From contig JBNJGL010000001.1 in assembly GCA_051747745.1 (NCBI GenBank), positions 1 to 64,000 on the forward strand: a stretch of 64,000 nt of DNA, given 5' to 3'. Within the stretch, counting starts at the first letter, position 1; every line of letters starts with the position of its first letter. Below are positions 41,722 through 50,585 of this stretch, piece after piece. Origin of the DNA: QPJE01 sp051747745 (GTDB taxonomy: Bacteria; Bacillota; Halanaerobiia; Halanaerobiales; Halanaerobiaceae). The notes beneath the pieces are model-generated. The model made no database searches. It saw only the letters and a program-made list of their open reading frames with translations, and was not told where the DNA came from. The position numbers and the translations under genes are program-made.

Positions 41722-43005
41722 TTACAGTGACTGAAGATCAGTATTAAGCTGTGCAAAAACATAGATTGGTGCACAGCCAGGATATTCTGTCACAGTTTTC
41801 GCAACTTTCATTGCTTTTTCCACTTCTTCTCTAGATTCGAATTTCTTCCAGCAGTCCCCTACTACAAAAAGATGTTTCCCTTCAGCATCAGTATAATCCA
41901 GTGAAGGAACTCCTCCTGCAATTATTAAGGACTCTCCTTTTTCTTCAACAAATTTCCTGGTGTCTACCCCCTGTTTAAAGCTGTCTAAAGCTCCGCGTAT
42001 ATATTTATAACAGCCAGGACATGTCTGCTGAATTAAAACATCTATTCCAGGAATAAGACCAACTGGATTATTTGCAGGTCTCTTAAAGAATTCTCTTACA
42101 CTGTCAGCAGAAACTCCATTAACTTTAATTTTATCCAGTCTCATTTCTCCCAATCCTTCTGAAAAAGCAATCTGAGTGGAAGGTACTTCATGTGGTTCAT
42201 ATCCCATTATATAGGAAGTTAAAGCATCAACTGCTACAGTGTCTTCTCCAGCAATCAGTAAATTCATTTCTTTTGGTGTTCCTGCATGAGGGCCCTGGCC
42301 TTCCATGGCAATAATACCATCTATTATTGTTAGATTAGCTTTTCTTATTCTCAATAAATCAGAAATTTTTTGATCCAGATCTATTCTGTGTGTATCCTGC
42401 TGTTGACCTGATGGATGAACATTAGGAATGATTCCCTGCCAATTCTTTAGTCCTAATGTAACTGTACCACCTAAATGTGTTTTCATTTTGGGAAGATTTA
42501 TCAGCACATCAGCATCCAGAACAGGTCTAAATACAGCTGCCTGTTTAAACACTTTAGCCATTGGAAGTTCTACAGTAACTGCTGCTTCCTCATCAAAAAA
42601 TATTACCCTGTCTGCCCCTCCTCTATAAGCAGCATCTTCCATTTCTGCTGCTTTGAAAGCAGGTCTTGCTCTACCAACATGTTTTCCCAGTGATGGATTA
42701 TCCCCAACCCACACTTCACCGGCTTTAGACTCATCTTTTAAAAGCGAAACCAGTGCTTCTATTACCCGGGGATCTACTACAGAAAAGCTTTCTGGTGGAG
42801 CTAAAAAAGCAAGGTTGGGTTTAATTAAGACCCTATCTCCATTTTTAATTAAATTGTCTATATCTCCGACAGCCAGATCAATAACCTCTCTTAAAGAATC
42901 CTTAATAGCCTTTATATCCTGATCATGTCTTTTAAAATGACCTTCCAAAAATTCTTTATTACCTTTTAAATTATCAACCTTTACAACAGATACATTAGCA
43001 CCCAT
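41722..43005 (-). CDS. DUF362 domain protein
   Basis: This 427-residue protein has a DUF362 domain over most of its length ('GDRVLIKPNLAFL', 'DADVLINLPKMKTHLGGTVT', 'GLKNWQGIIPN', 'IDGIIAMEGQGPHAG'). A C-terminal part has cysteines in 'QTCPGCYKYIRGAL', 'VGDCWKKF' and 'YPGCAPIYVF'. Family members often accompany Fe-S proteins, but no reaction is established that I can rely on. The cysteines could bind metal. AAGGAGGA precedes the ATG. It is unlinked to other genes by operon structure. Confidence 0.8.
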   Translation of the reverse strand: MGANVSVVKVDNLKGNKEFLEGHFKRHDQDIKAIKDSLREVIDLAVGDIDNLIKNGDRVLIKPNLAFLAPPESFSVVDPRVIEALVSLLKDESKAGEVWVGDNPSLGKHVGRARPAFKAAEMEDAAYRGGADRVIFFDEEAAVTVELPMAKVFKQAAVFRPVLDADVLINLPKMKTHLGGTVTLGLKNWQGIIPNVHPSGQQQDTHRIDLDQKISDLLRIRKANLTIIDGIIAMEGQGPHAGTPKEMNLLIAGEDTVAVDALTSYIMGYEPHEVPSTQIAFSEGLGEMRLDKIKVNGVSADSVREFFKRPANNPVGLIPGIDVLIQQTCPGCYKYIRGALDSFKQGVDTRKFVEEKGESLIIAGGVPSLDYTDAEGKHLFVVGDCWKKFESREEVEKAMKVAKTVTEYPGCAPIYVFAQLNTDLQSL

Positions 43006-43172
43006 TTTTTATCCTCCTTATTGAGCTGATTTTGAGAATTTTCCGACAACTAAAAATGAAGTAGTAGTTAAATTTCCCGCATTCTTTTACATCAAAATAA
43101 ATCAGTAATTAAACTCCCCCCTCTAAATTAAAATTTTATATGGCAAAAACAGAACTTTGTTCAGTATTTAAA

Positions 43173-43742
43173 TTATCTTTTTATTAAAGCCATTAATTCA
43201 GGTGGAGCACCCGGCTGATTAAGGTATGAATATTTGATGGTATTATATTTTTTGTGGTCCAAATTTTTCATAAATTTTTCTACAGCAGCTGTTTCTTTTT
43301 TTCCTCCACTATGTCCACTGTAAGCTACTATAATTATTATACCACCATTTTTCAAAAAGTTCATACTTTTCTTTACTGCAGTAATTGTGGAATCAGCTCT
43401 GGTTATAATATTTTTATCTCCTCCAGGAAGATATCCAAGATTAAAAATAACAGCAGAAATATTTTGATCATTTAAATAGTCATCAATATTTTCATGGCTG
43501 TCATTAAACACCTCTACTCTATTTGATAGAGAATGATCTTTAAGCAGTTTAAGGGTATTTTCTACAGCCTTATCCTGAATGTCAAAAGAATAAACCCTTC
43601 CATTTTCTTTGACCAATTCTGCCAGATATAATGTGTCATATCCGTTTCCTGCAGTTGCGTCAGCAGTTATATCTCCAGGTTTAACATATTTATTTAAAAG
43701 AAAGTGAGAAAATTCAACAGGTGTTAAAAAATCTTGATTCAT
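43173..43742 (-). CDS. mnmM: tRNA mnm5s2U34 methyltransferase MnmM (YtqB family)
   Basis: This 189-residue class I SAM methyltransferase has motif I as 'ADATAGNGYDTLYLAEL', acidic motif II as 'VYSFDIQDKAV' and motif IV as 'VIFNLGYLPGGDK'. The NLGYLPGGD box and the final 'NQPGAPPELMALIKR' typify YtqB. In Bacillus this enzyme methylates the wobble-uridine modification in tRNA. Its ATG overlaps the surE stop codon in ATGA, so translation is coupled. Function is assigned by family. Confidence 0.88.
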   Translation of the reverse strand: MNQDFLTPVEFSHFLLNKYVKPGDITADATAGNGYDTLYLAELVKENGRVYSFDIQDKAVENTLKLLKDHSLSNRVEVFNDSHENIDDYLNDQNISAVIFNLGYLPGGDKNIITRADSTITAVKKSMNFLKNGGIIIIVAYSGHSGGKKETAAVEKFMKNLDHKKYNTIKYSYLNQPGAPPELMALIKR

Positions 43743-44536
43743 GATTTTGACTCCTCATTGTTGTAATTTTTTAGAAAATTCTTTTTTAGATAATTCAATT
43801 GTTCACTGTCAGTTAAATCAATTTTAAGTGGAGTAATGGAAATATTTCCTGACAAAAATGCTGCTATATCAGTGCCATCATCTTTAATATTTTTATTACT
43901 TCCTGAAAGCCAGTAATAAGTATTACCCATCGGGTCGGTTCGTTCATCAAAAGTATCACTATAGAGTGTTTTTCCCAATTTTGTGATTGAAATATTATTA
44001 TTTTCCTTTATTTCTGCCGGGAAATTTATATTCATTAAGAAACAGCTGTTTAATTTGAATACATCTTTTGATTTAATAAATTTCGCAATATATTCTGAAG
44101 CTTTTTTAAAATCATTTTTATAATCATTTTCTTCATTGTATGCCATAGAAACTGCCATTGAAGGATAACCAAGCATCCATCCTTCTATAGCTGCTGATAC
44201 AGTTCCAGAATATAGAATTTCAAACCCAAGATTTGGGCCATGATTAATACCGGAAATTATTAGATCAGGTTCAAAATCTATCAGCTTTTCTAAAGCAAGT
44301 TTTACGCAGTCTGCCGGGGTTCCACTTACTCTATAAGATGGTGTATCAGGTAGAGCGGATCTAATTATTTTTCTGGCTCGAAGAGGATCATTGATTGTTA
44401 TTGCATGGCCAGAAGCACTTCTTTCTCTATCAGGGGCTACAAGAGCAATTTTGTGGCCTTCATCAGCCAGTTTTATTCCCAGTTCAGTTATTCCATCGGC
44501 ATAAACACCGTCATCATTTGTTAAAAGTATTTTCAT
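43739..44536 (-). CDS. surE: 5'/3'-nucleotidase SurE
   Basis: This protein of about 265 residues is a metal-dependent nucleotidase of the SurE survival-protein family. It begins 'MKILLTNDDGVYADGI' with the metal-binding Asp-Asp. 'APDRERSASGHAITI' and 'SGINHGPNLGFEILYSGTVS' supply further metal and substrate residues. ATG 44536 is chosen because GAGGTGG lies just upstream; the GTG at 44545 falls within that site. mnmM is coupled downstream. The long loop in the C-terminal part is typical. Confidence 0.95.
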   Translation of the reverse strand: MKILLTNDDGVYADGITELGIKLADEGHKIALVAPDRERSASGHAITINDPLRARKIIRSALPDTPSYRVSGTPADCVKLALEKLIDFEPDLIISGINHGPNLGFEILYSGTVSAAIEGWMLGYPSMAVSMAYNEENDYKNDFKKASEYIAKFIKSKDVFKLNSCFLMNINFPAEIKENNNISITKLGKTLYSDTFDERTDPMGNTYYWLSGSNKNIKDDGTDIAAFLSGNISITPLKIDLTDSEQLNYLKKNFLKNYNNEESKS

Positions 44537-44679
44537 ATTTTCCACCTCATCTAATATATGTATTCATCACTGTGAATTTTTAACAGTATAATAACCAAAT
44601 AATATGGAGAATGACTGTTTAAAATAGAGTATTAAAGGTATAATTTATTGTAAAGACAGAAGAAGGTAAATAAATACAA

Positions 44680-44708
44680 TTGACGAATTTTTTAATTTAA
44701 TATATACT
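44680..44708 (+). promoter_or_regulatory. Promoter of the Glu-Tyr tRNA pair
   Basis: TTGACG (44680-44685) and TATACT (44703-44708) are spaced 17 bp, 28 bp before tRNA-Glu. Confidence 0.8.
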
Positions 44709-44736
44709 ATTTGATGTGCTTACGAAAAACACATAA

Positions 44737-44812
44737 GCCCTCATCGTCTAGGGGTCCAGGACACCAGGTTTTCATCCTGGCGGCAGGGGTTCGAATCCCC
44801 TTGAGGGTGCCA
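44737..44812 (+). tRNA. tRNA-Glu (anticodon TTC)
   Basis: This 76-nt cloverleaf has acceptor GCCCTCA with TGAGGGT (wobble at the first pair), anticodon loop TTTTCAT (TTC), T loop TTCGAAT and an encoded CCA. Confidence 0.96.
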
Positions 44813-44816
44813 ATAT

Positions 44817-44901
44817 GGAGGGGTGCCCGAGTGGTTAAAGGGAGCAGACTGTAAATCTGCCGGCGATGCCTACAAAGGTTCAAATCCTTTCCCCTCCACC
44901 A
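44817..44901 (+). tRNA. tRNA-Tyr (anticodon GTA)
   Basis: This 85-nt class II tRNA has acceptor GGAGGGG with CCCCTCC, anticodon loop CTGTAAA (GTA), a long variable arm, T loop TTCAAAT and an encoded CCA. It lies 4 bp after tRNA-Glu. Confidence 0.97.
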
Positions 44902-44912
44902 TTTTAAACATC

Positions 44913-44944
44913 AAGAACACCGGTTAAGGTGTTCTTTTTTTTTA
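44913..44944. terminator. Terminator of the Glu-Tyr tRNA unit
   Basis: AAGAACACC pairs with GGTGTTCTT around GGTTAA, with about nine T after it on the plus strand. The same stem lies at the end of the convergent rodZ gene. Confidence 0.92.
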
Positions 44945-44956
44945 TATTCGTTATAT

Positions 44957-46126
44957 TTAATCACGCAAATTGTCAACAGCTATTTCTCCGTCTTCAATAA
45001 TTACTTCTGCTTCTGCAATTTCACCACTATCTCCCCAGGGACCGTATTCAGTATCATCGATTACAGCTGTTACAGCTGCTCCATTACCAATCTTTATATA
45101 CAGTTTATCTTCAGGAGAAAATTCTCTTTCATCACCCTGATCTAAAAGGCCACTATAAACGTTTTCTCCATCGATATCTATTCTAACCCAGGCAAGGTCA
45201 GATGCTTTAATAATAATATTAAAATCTGATATTTTTTCCCTTTCTGTATCTGTATCAGCATCAACAACCTGCTGTTCTTCTTCTAAACTGCTGCTGTCAG
45301 TATTATTTTCTGTACTGATAGGAGTTTCTATATTTTCATCAGTTAGTTCAGATTCTAAAGATATTTCCTGCTCTGAAGCTATATTATCATCACCAGTATT
45401 GGTACTGCTGTCTTCTGTATCATCTGTATTGTTTGTTTCGCTTGTATTGCTTGTTTTGCTTGTTAATCCTATACTGGGATTTTCAATTTCTTCTAAATTA
45501 TCGGCAGCATTATCATTTTCAATTTCAGAATCTGAATTTTCTTCTGAATCAATCTGCGGTTCAAGTATATTTAGATTATTTAAATTATCATTTTTTTCTG
45601 CTTCTTTAGAATCTGTTTCAACTGCATTTTCTTTATCCTGGAGATTATTATCACTATCATTTTCCTCAGAAACAGAATACTGATTATCGGTCTCCAGATT
45701 GTTAACAGCATTATCAATATTATCTGAAAGAAAGAAATATTGATATATAAAAAAAGCAGATGCTGCAACAAAAATAAAAATAAAAGTTATAATAATAATT
45801 TTTAAAAATTTAGGTCTCTTTTTATTATGAATAGGCTGATATTTAAATTCTCCCTCTGGCAGCAGCTTTTTATTTAAAGCTGATTTATTTTCAGTATTTT
45901 CCTTCAAAATATCATATTCTTCTATAAGAGAACTGTAATCAATACCTACCTGTCTTGCATAACCTTTTATAAAAACTTTTACATAAACGTTTCCGGGAAT
46001 AATATCAAAATCATTATTTTCTATTGCTTTAAGATATTTTTTGCGGATCTTGGTCTGTTCCTGAATATCATCAAGAGTAAGGCCTTTTTCCATTCTAGCT
46101 TCTTTTAGTAATGTCCCAAGCTCCAA
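44957..46126 (-). CDS. rodZ: RodZ-like helix-turn-helix membrane protein
   Basis: This protein of about 389 residues has an N-terminal HTH_25 domain ('LGTLLKEARMEKGLTLDDI', 'IRKKYLKAIENNDFDIIPGN', 'VFIKGYARQVGIDYSSL'). One transmembrane helix lies near residues 108-128, a long acidic Asn/Asp/Ser/Glu linker near 130-290, and a C-terminal DUF4115 beta domain ('WVRIDIDGENVYSG'). RodZ links MreB filaments to the elongation machinery. TTG 46126 is chosen because AAGGAGG lies 8 bases upstream; the frame from 46144 runs through that site. ymfK is upstream, as in Bacillus. Confidence 0.9.
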   Translation of the reverse strand: MELGTLLKEARMEKGLTLDDIQEQTKIRKKYLKAIENNDFDIIPGNVYVKVFIKGYARQVGIDYSSLIEEYDILKENTENKSALNKKLLPEGEFKYQPIHNKKRPKFLKIIIITFIFIFVAASAFFIYQYFFLSDNIDNAVNNLETDNQYSVSEENDSDNNLQDKENAVETDSKEAEKNDNLNNLNILEPQIDSEENSDSEIENDNAADNLEEIENPSIGLTSKTSNTSETNNTDDTEDSSTNTGDDNIASEQEISLESELTDENIETPISTENNTDSSSLEEEQQVVDADTDTEREKISDFNIIIKASDLAWVRIDIDGENVYSGLLDQGDEREFSPEDKLYIKIGNGAAVTAVIDDTEYGPWGDSGEIAEAEVIIEDGEIAVDNLRD

Positions 46127-46149
46127 TTTCTTAGCCTCCTTCAAAATTA

Positions 46150-46929
46150 TTAACTTATGTCAAAGCTTGAATAATTGTGTAAATATCTGTTTTTGTCATC
46201 ACTACTTTGATCTGGATTAATAATTTCAATTAAAAAATCAAAATCCAGCCAGGTATATTTGCTTTCTCTTACAAGAACATCCGGATGTTCTATAATAATT
46301 AAGAGCTTTTTTTCTAACATATTTTTTATAAATTTAATATGTTCTGCACCCGAGCGGTGGAAGGTTGTAAGTGCATCAATAATGAAAACAAAATCTTTAT
46401 TAAGATAATCATCAGATATTCGTGTTCTTGTTATTTTCCTCAAAAGAGTTGTAGATAACAGCTGCCAGTGTTTATTTGCATGGACAGAAGCACTTATTGC
46501 AGTTTCTGTCTTCCCTACTCTAGGTTCACCAATTAAACCAATAAAGCAGGAATCTTTTGTCTTTAAATGAGCACTTAAAAAATCAATTAAAAGGTCAAGG
46601 TCTGTTTTTTGAAAACGGTAATAATTTTTGTTCTCATATATATCTGTTTTTCTGGAAATGATTTTTTTACCGTGTTTCATAGCTAAAAAATCGTTGAGTG
46701 CCGGTTTTCGGAGAGAACACAGTTTTATATTTTCTACAGAATCTAAAGAATTCGTAATAATTTTCTTTTGATTTTCATTGTTTATTTGTATCAAAAAACC
46801 TCTCAAATCACCTTCAATGCTTGCAATTTTAAGGATATTAACATTCAGCAGGCCTAATAGAGATGCAACATCTCCCAGCAGGCCTGTTCTATTTTTAATT
46901 ATTCTATATTCTAAAAAATATACTGACAT
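46150..46929 (-). CDS. ymfK: YmfK-like DUF3388 protein (ACT-like N-terminus, P-loop)
   Basis: This 259-residue protein has an ACT-like N-terminal regulatory region ('YRIIKNRTGLLGDVASLLGL', 'NVNILKIASIEGD') and a P-loop nucleotide-binding part ('IGLIGEPRVGKTETAISAS', then 'KDFVFIIDALTTFHR'). This fits DUF3388, whose Bacillus member ymfK lies next to ymfM (rodZ), exactly as here. The function is unknown. ATG 46929 is chosen for the GGAGGAG site; the longer frame from 46968 includes it. It is located between the nucleoside transporter and rodZ. Confidence 0.82.
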   Translation of the reverse strand: MSVYFLEYRIIKNRTGLLGDVASLLGLLNVNILKIASIEGDLRGFLIQINNENQKKIITNSLDSVENIKLCSLRKPALNDFLAMKHGKKIISRKTDIYENKNYYRFQKTDLDLLIDFLSAHLKTKDSCFIGLIGEPRVGKTETAISASVHANKHWQLLSTTLLRKITRTRISDDYLNKDFVFIIDALTTFHRSGAEHIKFIKNMLEKKLLIIIEHPDVLVRESKYTWLDFDFLIEIINPDQSSDDKNRYLHNYSSFDIS

Positions 46930-47001
46930 AGAAACTCCTCCATTATTAAATTCTATAAGAGAATACAAATACCTTTTTTAAATATATCTAAATTATTACA
47001 G

Positions 47002-47928
47002 CTATTCTTTTTCGTATGGTTCTCCATCTGCTGCTGGAGGATTGGCACTACCTATTACACCTGCCAGTGCCAGTATTGTGAGAATATAAGGTGCCATCAG
47101 CAAAAATTGTCTGGGAATAAAAGATAGTCCCATAGTCTGAGCCAGCATCTGCAGAGCATCTGCAAAGCCAAATAAAAAAGCTGCCAGCAGAGCTCCCTGT
47201 GGTGTCCATTTACCAAAAATCATAGCAGCAAGAGCTATAAATCCTCTTCCTGAGGTCATATTTTCCACAAAAAGATCCAGCAGGCCGATAGAAAGACTGG
47301 CTCCTGCAAGACCGGCAAAAAGTCCACTCATAATAACAGCAATATACCTTATTCTGTAGACATTAATACCAACACTATCTGCAGCAGCAGGATGTTCTCC
47401 AACCGATCTTATTCTGAGGCCAAAAGGTGTTTTAAACAGCAGCCAGTAAGAAAAAACAACGAGAATTAAAGCTATATAAACAAATGGAGTATGTTTTCCG
47501 ATAATATCTCCTAAAATAGGTATATCATTAATTACCGGAAGAGTCCAATCTTTAATTTTATTTACACTGGGAGATTGTCCTGCACTTTCGAACATAACTC
47601 TCAGCATAAAACTTGTAACACCTGCTGCGAAAATATTTATAGCAGTACCACTAACAACTTGATTTGCTTTTAAATGTATAGAAACAAAGGCATGTATTGA
47701 CGCCACAAGGCCGCCAAAAAACACGGCAGCCACAACACCCATCCACGGATTTCCGGTTAAATAAGAGCCTGCCATGCCCATAAAGGCACCAATCAGCATA
47801 ATACCTTCCAGAGCAATATTTATTACACCAGATCTTTCTGAAAACATTCCACCAAGGGCTGCCAGTATTAAAGGAGCTGCCATTCTTAAACTAGTGTTTA
47901 ATAAAGAAACAATATTATTAATTAACAT
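47002..47928 (-). CDS. nupQ: Nucleoside ABC transporter permease (NupQ/YufQ type)
   Basis: This 308-residue permease of the branched-chain/nucleoside ABC class has about eight to nine hydrophobic segments. The opening 'MFSERSGVINIALEGIMLIG' and the 'RSVGEHPAAADSVGINVYRI' cytoplasmic loop are diagnostic. It pairs with the permease encoded upstream (overlap 11 bp) to import nucleosides. AGGAGG precedes the ATG, inside the end of the previous gene. No solute-binding lipoprotein gene lies in this operon. Confidence 0.9.
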   Translation of the reverse strand: MLINNIVSLLNTSLRMAAPLILAALGGMFSERSGVINIALEGIMLIGAFMGMAGSYLTGNPWMGVVAAVFFGGLVASIHAFVSIHLKANQVVSGTAINIFAAGVTSFMLRVMFESAGQSPSVNKIKDWTLPVINDIPILGDIIGKHTPFVYIALILVVFSYWLLFKTPFGLRIRSVGEHPAAADSVGINVYRIRYIAVIMSGLFAGLAGASLSIGLLDLFVENMTSGRGFIALAAMIFGKWTPQGALLAAFLFGFADALQMLAQTMGLSFIPRQFLLMAPYILTILALAGVIGSANPPAADGEPYEKE

Positions 47929-49018
47929 CAGCAGCCTCCTTTCTATATTTTTTTATTTTTCTAGAGAGAAGGGTAAATAAATATTCTGATGCAACAAATA
48001 ATATTATAATGGCCTGTATTATTTCTATTACTTCTTTAGGCACTCCAGCAATACTCTGCATCATCATTGATCCCCGCTGCAGTATTCCGAAAAGAAATGC
48101 TCCTAATACTACTCCTGCAGGATGATTTTTTCCCAGCAGAGCCACAGCTATTCCGGTAAAACCATAGCCAATAAAACCAAAGGGCTGGTAAGCTCTAAAT
48201 TCCAGGCCGAGCGATTGAGTTACCCCGGCTAGACCGGCCAGACAACCACTTATAAACATGGCTAGAATCATGTTTCGTGCCGCTTTAATACCACCGTATT
48301 CAGCTGCCTCTGAATTTAAACCAACTGCACGTATTTCGTAACCTAAAGTTGTTTTCCAGAGAATATAATAGACAATATAAGCAGCAATTAAAGCAATAAT
48401 AAAACCGGCATTTAATCTACCAAAAGGGAGAAGGCGCATAAGTTTTGCCGTGTCAGCTATTTTTGGGGTTGCTGGCATAAATCCACTTGCTTTAAGTGGA
48501 CCACCTGTTAAATAAGATACAAGATATAAGGCTATGTAATTCATCATAATTGTTGTTATTACCTCATGTACACCCAATTTTGCTTTCAGAAAGCCTGCAA
48601 AACCTCCCCACAGTCCTGCAGCCACCATTCCTCCCAAAAGTGCCAGAGGTAGATGAATTAATAGTGGTAGTTGAAAAAAATATCCCAACCAGGTTGAAGC
48701 AATATATCCAATTAAAAACTGACCATCACCACCGATATTAAATAGACCGGTTCGAAAAGCAAAGGCAACTGCCAGGCCGGTAAATATTAGTGGTGTGGTA
48801 TTTACAAGGGTTTCAGCAAAACCATTTAAGCTGCCAAAAGCACTGTCAAAAAGAACTATATATGCCTGTACAGGGTCTCTCCCAATTGCAAGCATAAAAA
48901 CTGCTCCCACCACAAGGCCAGCAAAAACTGCCATTACAGGGATAATCATACTGGCCACCCATCTGTAATAGCGGTTTTCTTCTTTTCTTTCTGCCACTAA
49001 TTTATCATTATCAGCCAT
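47918..49018 (-). CDS. nupP: Nucleoside ABC transporter permease (NupP/YufP type)
   Basis: This protein of about 367 residues is the second permease, with an N-terminal helix after a charged tail ('MADNDKLVAERKEENRYYRW'). It contains 'AFRTGLFNIGGDGQFLIGY', the family pattern, and the 'EIRAVGLNSEAAEYGGIKAA' coupling loop. ATG 49018 follows AAGGAG by 9 bases and overlaps the ATPase gene by 8 bp, so the frame from 49045 is rejected. With NupQ it forms the membrane channel for nucleoside uptake. Confidence 0.9.
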   Translation of the reverse strand: MADNDKLVAERKEENRYYRWVASMIIPVMAVFAGLVVGAVFMLAIGRDPVQAYIVLFDSAFGSLNGFAETLVNTTPLIFTGLAVAFAFRTGLFNIGGDGQFLIGYIASTWLGYFFQLPLLIHLPLALLGGMVAAGLWGGFAGFLKAKLGVHEVITTIMMNYIALYLVSYLTGGPLKASGFMPATPKIADTAKLMRLLPFGRLNAGFIIALIAAYIVYYILWKTTLGYEIRAVGLNSEAAEYGGIKAARNMILAMFISGCLAGLAGVTQSLGLEFRAYQPFGFIGYGFTGIAVALLGKNHPAGVVLGAFLFGILQRGSMMMQSIAGVPKEVIEIIQAIIILFVASEYLFTLLSRKIKKYRKEAADVN

Positions 49019-50561
49019 TATTATCATCTCCTTCGGCATCTTCACTTTCTGCCCCAGCCATCATTAGCCCCAGCTTTTCTTCTGTTGCATCTTTTTGATC
49101 AAGAATATCAACAATCTCACCTTCATATATAACTGCAATTCTATCACATAGTGAAAGAATCTCATCAAGTTCAAGCGAAATAAGAAGAACGGCTCTTCCT
49201 GCATCTCTCTGTTCTATCAATTTACTGTGGATAAATTCTATTGCTCCAACATCAACACCTCTTGTTGGCTGTGCAGCAATAAGAAGGTCTGGATTTCTGG
49301 CAAATTCTCTTGCAAGAATAACTTTCTGCTGATTTCCACCGGAGAGTGATTTAGCAATAACATTCTCATCTGGAGTTCGTATATCAAAATCTTTAATCAA
49401 ATTACGAGCAGAATCCTTTATTTTTTTGTAGTTCATTTTTCCATTTTTAGCATATGGACTTTTATAATGAGTTCCTAAAATTAAATTTTCAAAAAGGGAA
49501 AAATCAAGCACAAGACCTCTTTTCTGTCTATCTTCCGGAATATGAGCCACTCCACATTCAATAATATCTCTGGTACTGTAGCCAGAAATATTATTTCCCT
49601 TTAATTTTATAGCACCTTTTTCCAGTTTTCTCAAACCGGTTAAAACTTCGGTTAATTCAGTTTGACCATTACCTTCAACACCAGCTATACCGAGTATTTC
49701 TCCTCTGTTTACACTAAAAGTACAGCCATTTAAAGCAGGCAGGCCTCGATTGTTTTTGGTATGCAAATTTTCTACTTCTAGAATGACTTCTCCAGGATTA
49801 GATTCTTCTTTATTTACTTCCAAAATAACTTCTCTTCCTACCATCATTTTAGCAAGTTCATTTGTTGTTGCATCTTTAGTATCAACAGTATCTATTAATT
49901 TTCCTCTTCTAATTACTGTTACCCTGTCAGCAATTGCTTTAACTTCTTTTAGTTTATGGGTAATAAAAATTATAGATTTTCCTTCATCTGTCAGGCTCTG
50001 CATTATATCTATCAGCTCATCAACTTCCTGTGGTGTTAAAACAGCGGTCGGCTCATCCAGTATTAATATATTTGCTCCTCGGTAGAGAGCTTTCAAAATT
50101 TCTACTCTCTGCTGCATACCGACAGAAATATCCAGTACAGTAGATTTGGGATCAACATTTAAACCATATTGTTTTGAGAGGGATTCAACTTCTTGAACAG
50201 CTTTTTTTTGATCAATCACCATATTTTTTACAGGTTCACTTCCAAGCACAATATTTTCTGCAACTGTAAATGGAGGTACCAGCATAAAATGCTGGTGAAC
50301 CATTCCGATCCCATGCTTAATGGCAATATTTGCAGAGGTCATCTCTACTTTCTCGCCTTCAATAAATATTTGTCCTTCATCATGCTGATAGAGTCCATAA
50401 AGGCATTTCATTAAAGTAGATTTCCCTGCCCCATTTTCTCCCAGTAAAGCATGGATTTCTCCTTTTTTTAATTGAAAATCAATTTTATCATTTGCAGTAA
50501 CACCTGGAAATCTTTTAGTGATATTTTTCATTTCTACTGCAAAATCATCAGCTCTATGCAC
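49011..50561 (-). CDS. nupO: Nucleoside ABC transporter ATPase (NupO/YufO type)
   Basis: This 516-residue double ATPase has a first cassette with Walker A 'LLGENGAGKSTLMK', signature 'ISVGMQQRVEILKAL' and Walker B 'ILILDEPTAVLTP'. The second has 'GVEGNGQTELTEVL' as a degenerate Walker A and 'LSGGNQQKVILAREF' as its signature. This asymmetry is usual for sugar and nucleoside import ATPases. The start is GTG with GGGGG about 7 bases upstream. It is the first gene of the nupO-nupP-nupQ set, just after ftsK. Confidence 0.94.
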   Translation of the reverse strand: MHRADDFAVEMKNITKRFPGVTANDKIDFQLKKGEIHALLGENGAGKSTLMKCLYGLYQHDEGQIFIEGEKVEMTSANIAIKHGIGMVHQHFMLVPPFTVAENIVLGSEPVKNMVIDQKKAVQEVESLSKQYGLNVDPKSTVLDISVGMQQRVEILKALYRGANILILDEPTAVLTPQEVDELIDIMQSLTDEGKSIIFITHKLKEVKAIADRVTVIRRGKLIDTVDTKDATTNELAKMMVGREVILEVNKEESNPGEVILEVENLHTKNNRGLPALNGCTFSVNRGEILGIAGVEGNGQTELTEVLTGLRKLEKGAIKLKGNNISGYSTRDIIECGVAHIPEDRQKRGLVLDFSLFENLILGTHYKSPYAKNGKMNYKKIKDSARNLIKDFDIRTPDENVIAKSLSGGNQQKVILAREFARNPDLLIAAQPTRGVDVGAIEFIHSKLIEQRDAGRAVLLISLELDEILSLCDRIAVIYEGEIVDILDQKDATEEKLGLMMAGAESEDAEGDDNNG

Positions 50562-50585
50562 TGAAATTCCCCCTTTTAAACAAAA

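Noticed and set aside
43006..43172. Small gene or RNA between mnmM and the DUF362 gene
   Set aside because: No open frame with a ribosome site and no clear hairpin were found; it looks like a plain intergenic region.
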